Origin: Pseudomonadota bacterium
Lineage (GTDB): Bacteria; Pseudomonadota; Alphaproteobacteria; Rhizobiales; Xanthobacteraceae
DNA length: 7,528 nt
Direction: 5' to 3'
Assembly (NCBI GenBank): GCA_023432885.1
Contig: JAEZEU010000088.1
Location: 1-7,528 of the forward strand
Below are positions 6,156 to 7,528 of this stretch, piece after piece; position 1 is the first letter of the stretch, and every line of letters starts with the position of its first letter. The translations under genes were made by a program, and so were the position numbers. The notes below the pieces were generated by a model. The model was not told the origin of the DNA, made no database searches, and worked only from the letters and a program-made list of their open reading frames with translations.

Positions 6156-6178
6156 ACCCATGGGTAAGAAACAGTCCA
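6150..6178 (-). promoter_or_regulatory. Possible weak promoter of tetR and the synthetase gene
   Basis: On the - strand TGGACT (6178-6173) and CATATA (6155-6150) are separated by 17 bp. The spacer contains the ACCCATGGGT palindrome, so one bound repressor could shut both directions. The boxes are poor matches to consensus and the -10 shares bases with the opposing promoter. This is only a candidate. Confidence 0.25.
6156..6165. promoter_or_regulatory. Putative TetR operator palindrome
   Basis: ACCCATGGGT is a perfect 10-bp palindrome that directly abuts the -10 box and covers the expected transcription start of the thiolase promoter. Bound repressor would block that promoter. The half GGGTAA (6162-6167) recurs at 6181-6186, 19 bp downstream, and could form part of a second site. 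Assigning it to the adjacent TetR protein is inference from position. Confidence 0.4.
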
Positions 6179-6191
6179 GCGGGTAATATTG

Positions 6192-6197
6192 GGAGGA
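6192..6197 (+). promoter_or_regulatory. Ribosome binding site of the thiolase gene
   Basis: GGAGGA ends 4 nt before ATG 6202, within GGGAGGAAGCG. It sets the thiolase start and predicts efficient translation. Confidence 0.65.
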
Positions 6198-6201
6198 AGC
6201 G

Positions 6202-7386
6202 ATGACGTCTCGCACCACCGTCGCCGGTGTCGGCATGATCCCCTTCGTCAAGCCCGGCGCCAACGCGCCGTATCATGAGATGGGTGCCGAGGCGGCCAGG
6301 CTCGCGCTCGCCGATGCCGGCATCGACTACGGCAAGGTGCAGCAGGCCTATGTCGGTTACGTCTACGGCGATTCCACCTGCGGACAGCGCGCACTCTATC
6401 CGGTCGGCATGACCGGCATCCCGATCGTCAACGTCAACAACAACTGCTCGACCGGATCGACTGCGCTGTTCCTGGCCCGGCAGGCGATCGAATCCGGCGC
6501 CGCCGACTGCGTGATGGCGCTCGGCTTCGAGCAGATGAAGCCCGGCGCGCTGGGCGCCGTCTTCACCGACCGCCCCAGCGCCTTCGATGAATTCGATGCG
6601 GCCGCCGACAAGCTGGTCGATGCGCCCGGCGTGCCGCTGGCGCTGCGCTACTTCGGCGGCGCGGGCCTCAGCCACATGAAGAAGTACGGAACGCCGCTCT
6701 CTGCATTCGCAAAAGTGCGGGCCAAGGCGAGCCGGCACGCCAAGAACAATCCGCTTGCCGTGTTCCGAAAGGAAGTCACTGCCGACGATGTATTGAACGA
6801 CCAGGTGATCTGGCCGGGCGTGATGACGCGCCTGATGGCCTGTCCGCCGACATGCGGTGCAGCGGCCGCGATCCTGGTGTCGGAAAGGTTTGCCGAGAAG
6901 CACGGCCTGCGCAGCGACGTACGCATCCGCGCGCAGGCGATGACCACGGATACGGCCTCCACCTTCGGCGCCGGCGACATGATGCAGGTGGTCGGCTTCG
7001 ACATGGCGCGCGAAGCCGCCAGCAAGGTCTATGAGGCAGCCGGCATCGGACCGGAAGATCTCGACGTCGTCGAACTGCACGACTGTTTCGCCCATAACGA
7101 GCTGATCACCTATGAGGGGCTCGGCCTTTGCAAGGAGGGCGAGGCAGCGCGCTTCATCGACGATGGCGACAATACCTATGGCGGCAGGATCGTCACCAAT
7201 CCTTCGGGCGGACTCTTGTCGAAGGGTCATCCGCTCGGCGCCACGGGCCTTGCGCAATGCTATGAGCTGACCCGGCAGCTGCGCGGCACGGCTGACGCGA
7301 CACAGGTCGAGGGCGCGCGCATCGGCCTGCAGCACAATCTTGGGCTTGGCGGCGCCTGCGTCGTCACGCTCTACGAGCGCATCTGA
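6202..7386 (+). CDS. SCP2-type thiolase (acetyl-CoA acetyltransferase / lipid-transfer thiolase)
   Basis: This enzyme would cleave a 3-ketoacyl-CoA with CoA to acetyl- or propionyl-CoA plus a shortened acyl-CoA, the last step of a beta-oxidation round. The 394-residue length fits the bacterial SCP-x/lipid-transfer thiolase class. Motifs seen are Cys82 in NVNNNCSTGS (nucleophile), HDCFAHNE (293-300, the SCP2-thiolase signature), NPSGGLLSKGHPLGATG (333-349, His343) and Cys386 in GLGGACVV (second cysteine position). All catalytic positions are filled. Related proteins of the Ltp2 type work as retro-aldolases with a DUF35 partner; the intact Cys and His set favours thiolysis, but the distinction is not certain. 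The gene is divergent from tetR with a promoter and palindrome between them. A MaoC-type gene follows 6 nt after the stop, so the two are an operon. Confidence 0.9.
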   Translation: MTSRTTVAGVGMIPFVKPGANAPYHEMGAEAARLALADAGIDYGKVQQAYVGYVYGDSTCGQRALYPVGMTGIPIVNVNNNCSTGSTALFLARQAIESGAADCVMALGFEQMKPGALGAVFTDRPSAFDEFDAAADKLVDAPGVPLALRYFGGAGLSHMKKYGTPLSAFAKVRAKASRHAKNNPLAVFRKEVTADDVLNDQVIWPGVMTRLMACPPTCGAAAAILVSERFAEKHGLRSDVRIRAQAMTTDTASTFGAGDMMQVVGFDMAREAASKVYEAAGIGPEDLDVVELHDCFAHNELITYEGLGLCKEGEAARFIDDGDNTYGGRIVTNPSGGLLSKGHPLGATGLAQCYELTRQLRGTADATQVEGARIGLQHNLGLGGACVVTLYERI

Positions 7387-7392
7387 GGCCAA

Positions 7393-7528
7393 ATGGTCGA
7401 TCAATCCGCCGTCGGGCGTGAGTTCACGCCGGTAACTGCCCGTGTCGAGCCGGGACGCCTGCGCTTCTTCCTCGATACGCTCGGTGAGAGCAATCCGATC
7501 TACCGCGACGAAAGCGCGGCGCGAGCGG
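7393..7528 (+). CDS. MaoC-like / FAS1-type dehydratase, N-terminal part (truncated by window end)
   Basis: ATG 7393 opens a frame that runs off the right edge after 45 codons. The start MVDQSAVGREFTPVTARVEP, then GRLRFFLDTLGESNPIYRDE, is typical of the N-terminal hot-dog domain of MaoC-type acyl dehydratases (the MaoC_dehydrat_N kind), where the residues before NPIYRDE form the first helix. Such proteins hydrate enoyl-CoA or dehydrate 3-hydroxyacyl-CoA. The catalytic Asp/His motif, if present, lies outside the window. TGAGG at 7384-7388, overlapping the thiolase stop, is a ribosome binding site 4 nt from the ATG. Position behind a thiolase supports a beta-oxidation-like role. Confidence 0.75.
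   Translation, partial: MVDQSAVGREFTPVTARVEPGRLRFFLDTLGESNPIYRDESAARA

Noticed and set aside
6133..7404. 423-codon - strand open frame opposite the thiolase gene
   Set aside because: Antisense shadow of a gene with full thiolase motifs; composition typical of a reverse reading of GC-rich codons.

Overview
The window looks like a chromosomal piece of a high-GC alphaproteobacterium, most likely Bradyrhizobium or a close relative in the Nitrobacteraceae. This is inferred from codon usage, protein character and the style of the intergenic palindromes; no database search was possible. It holds eight protein genes (six complete, two cut by the edges), one apparently broken gene, and several intergenic palindromes.

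Region 1 (1-3181, + strand) is a tightly packed operon for the protocatechuate 4,5-cleavage (meta) pathway: the tail of an unidentified upstream gene, then ligI, ligA, ligB and ligC. LigAB opens the ring of protocatechuate to 4-carboxy-2-hydroxymuconate-6-semialdehyde (CHMS). LigC oxidises the cyclic form of CHMS to 2-pyrone-4,6-dicarboxylate (PDC). LigI hydrolyses PDC to 4-oxalomesaconate. The later steps (tautomerase, hydratase, aldolase, leading to pyruvate and oxaloacetate) are not in view and may lie upstream. Junctions are 1-nt overlaps or gaps of 1 to 11 nt, and all the catalytic residues I could place are present.

Region 2 (3182-3866) separates the two catabolic units. It holds two related hairpins in opposite orientation, a gene for a small secreted protein interrupted by an in-frame TAG (3380-3724), and two further inverted repeats at the convergent gene ends.

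Region 3 (3867-7528) is a divergent acyl-CoA catabolic locus. A TetR regulator and an AMP-forming acyl-CoA synthetase form a translationally coupled pair on the - strand. An SCP2-type thiolase, followed by the start of a MaoC-type dehydratase gene, reads out on the + strand. The 89-bp gap between tetR and the thiolase gene contains a good sigma70-like promoter abutting a perfect 10-bp palindrome, a plausible TetR operator. The set suggests activation of a carboxylic acid to its CoA thioester, followed by hydration and thiolytic chain shortening, under an acyl-CoA-sensing repressor. The substrate cannot be read from the sequence.

I see no phage, transposase, CRISPR, tRNA or rRNA, and nothing that looks like an undescribed system. 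The most unusual item is the single in-frame amber codon in the otherwise intact secreted-protein gene.
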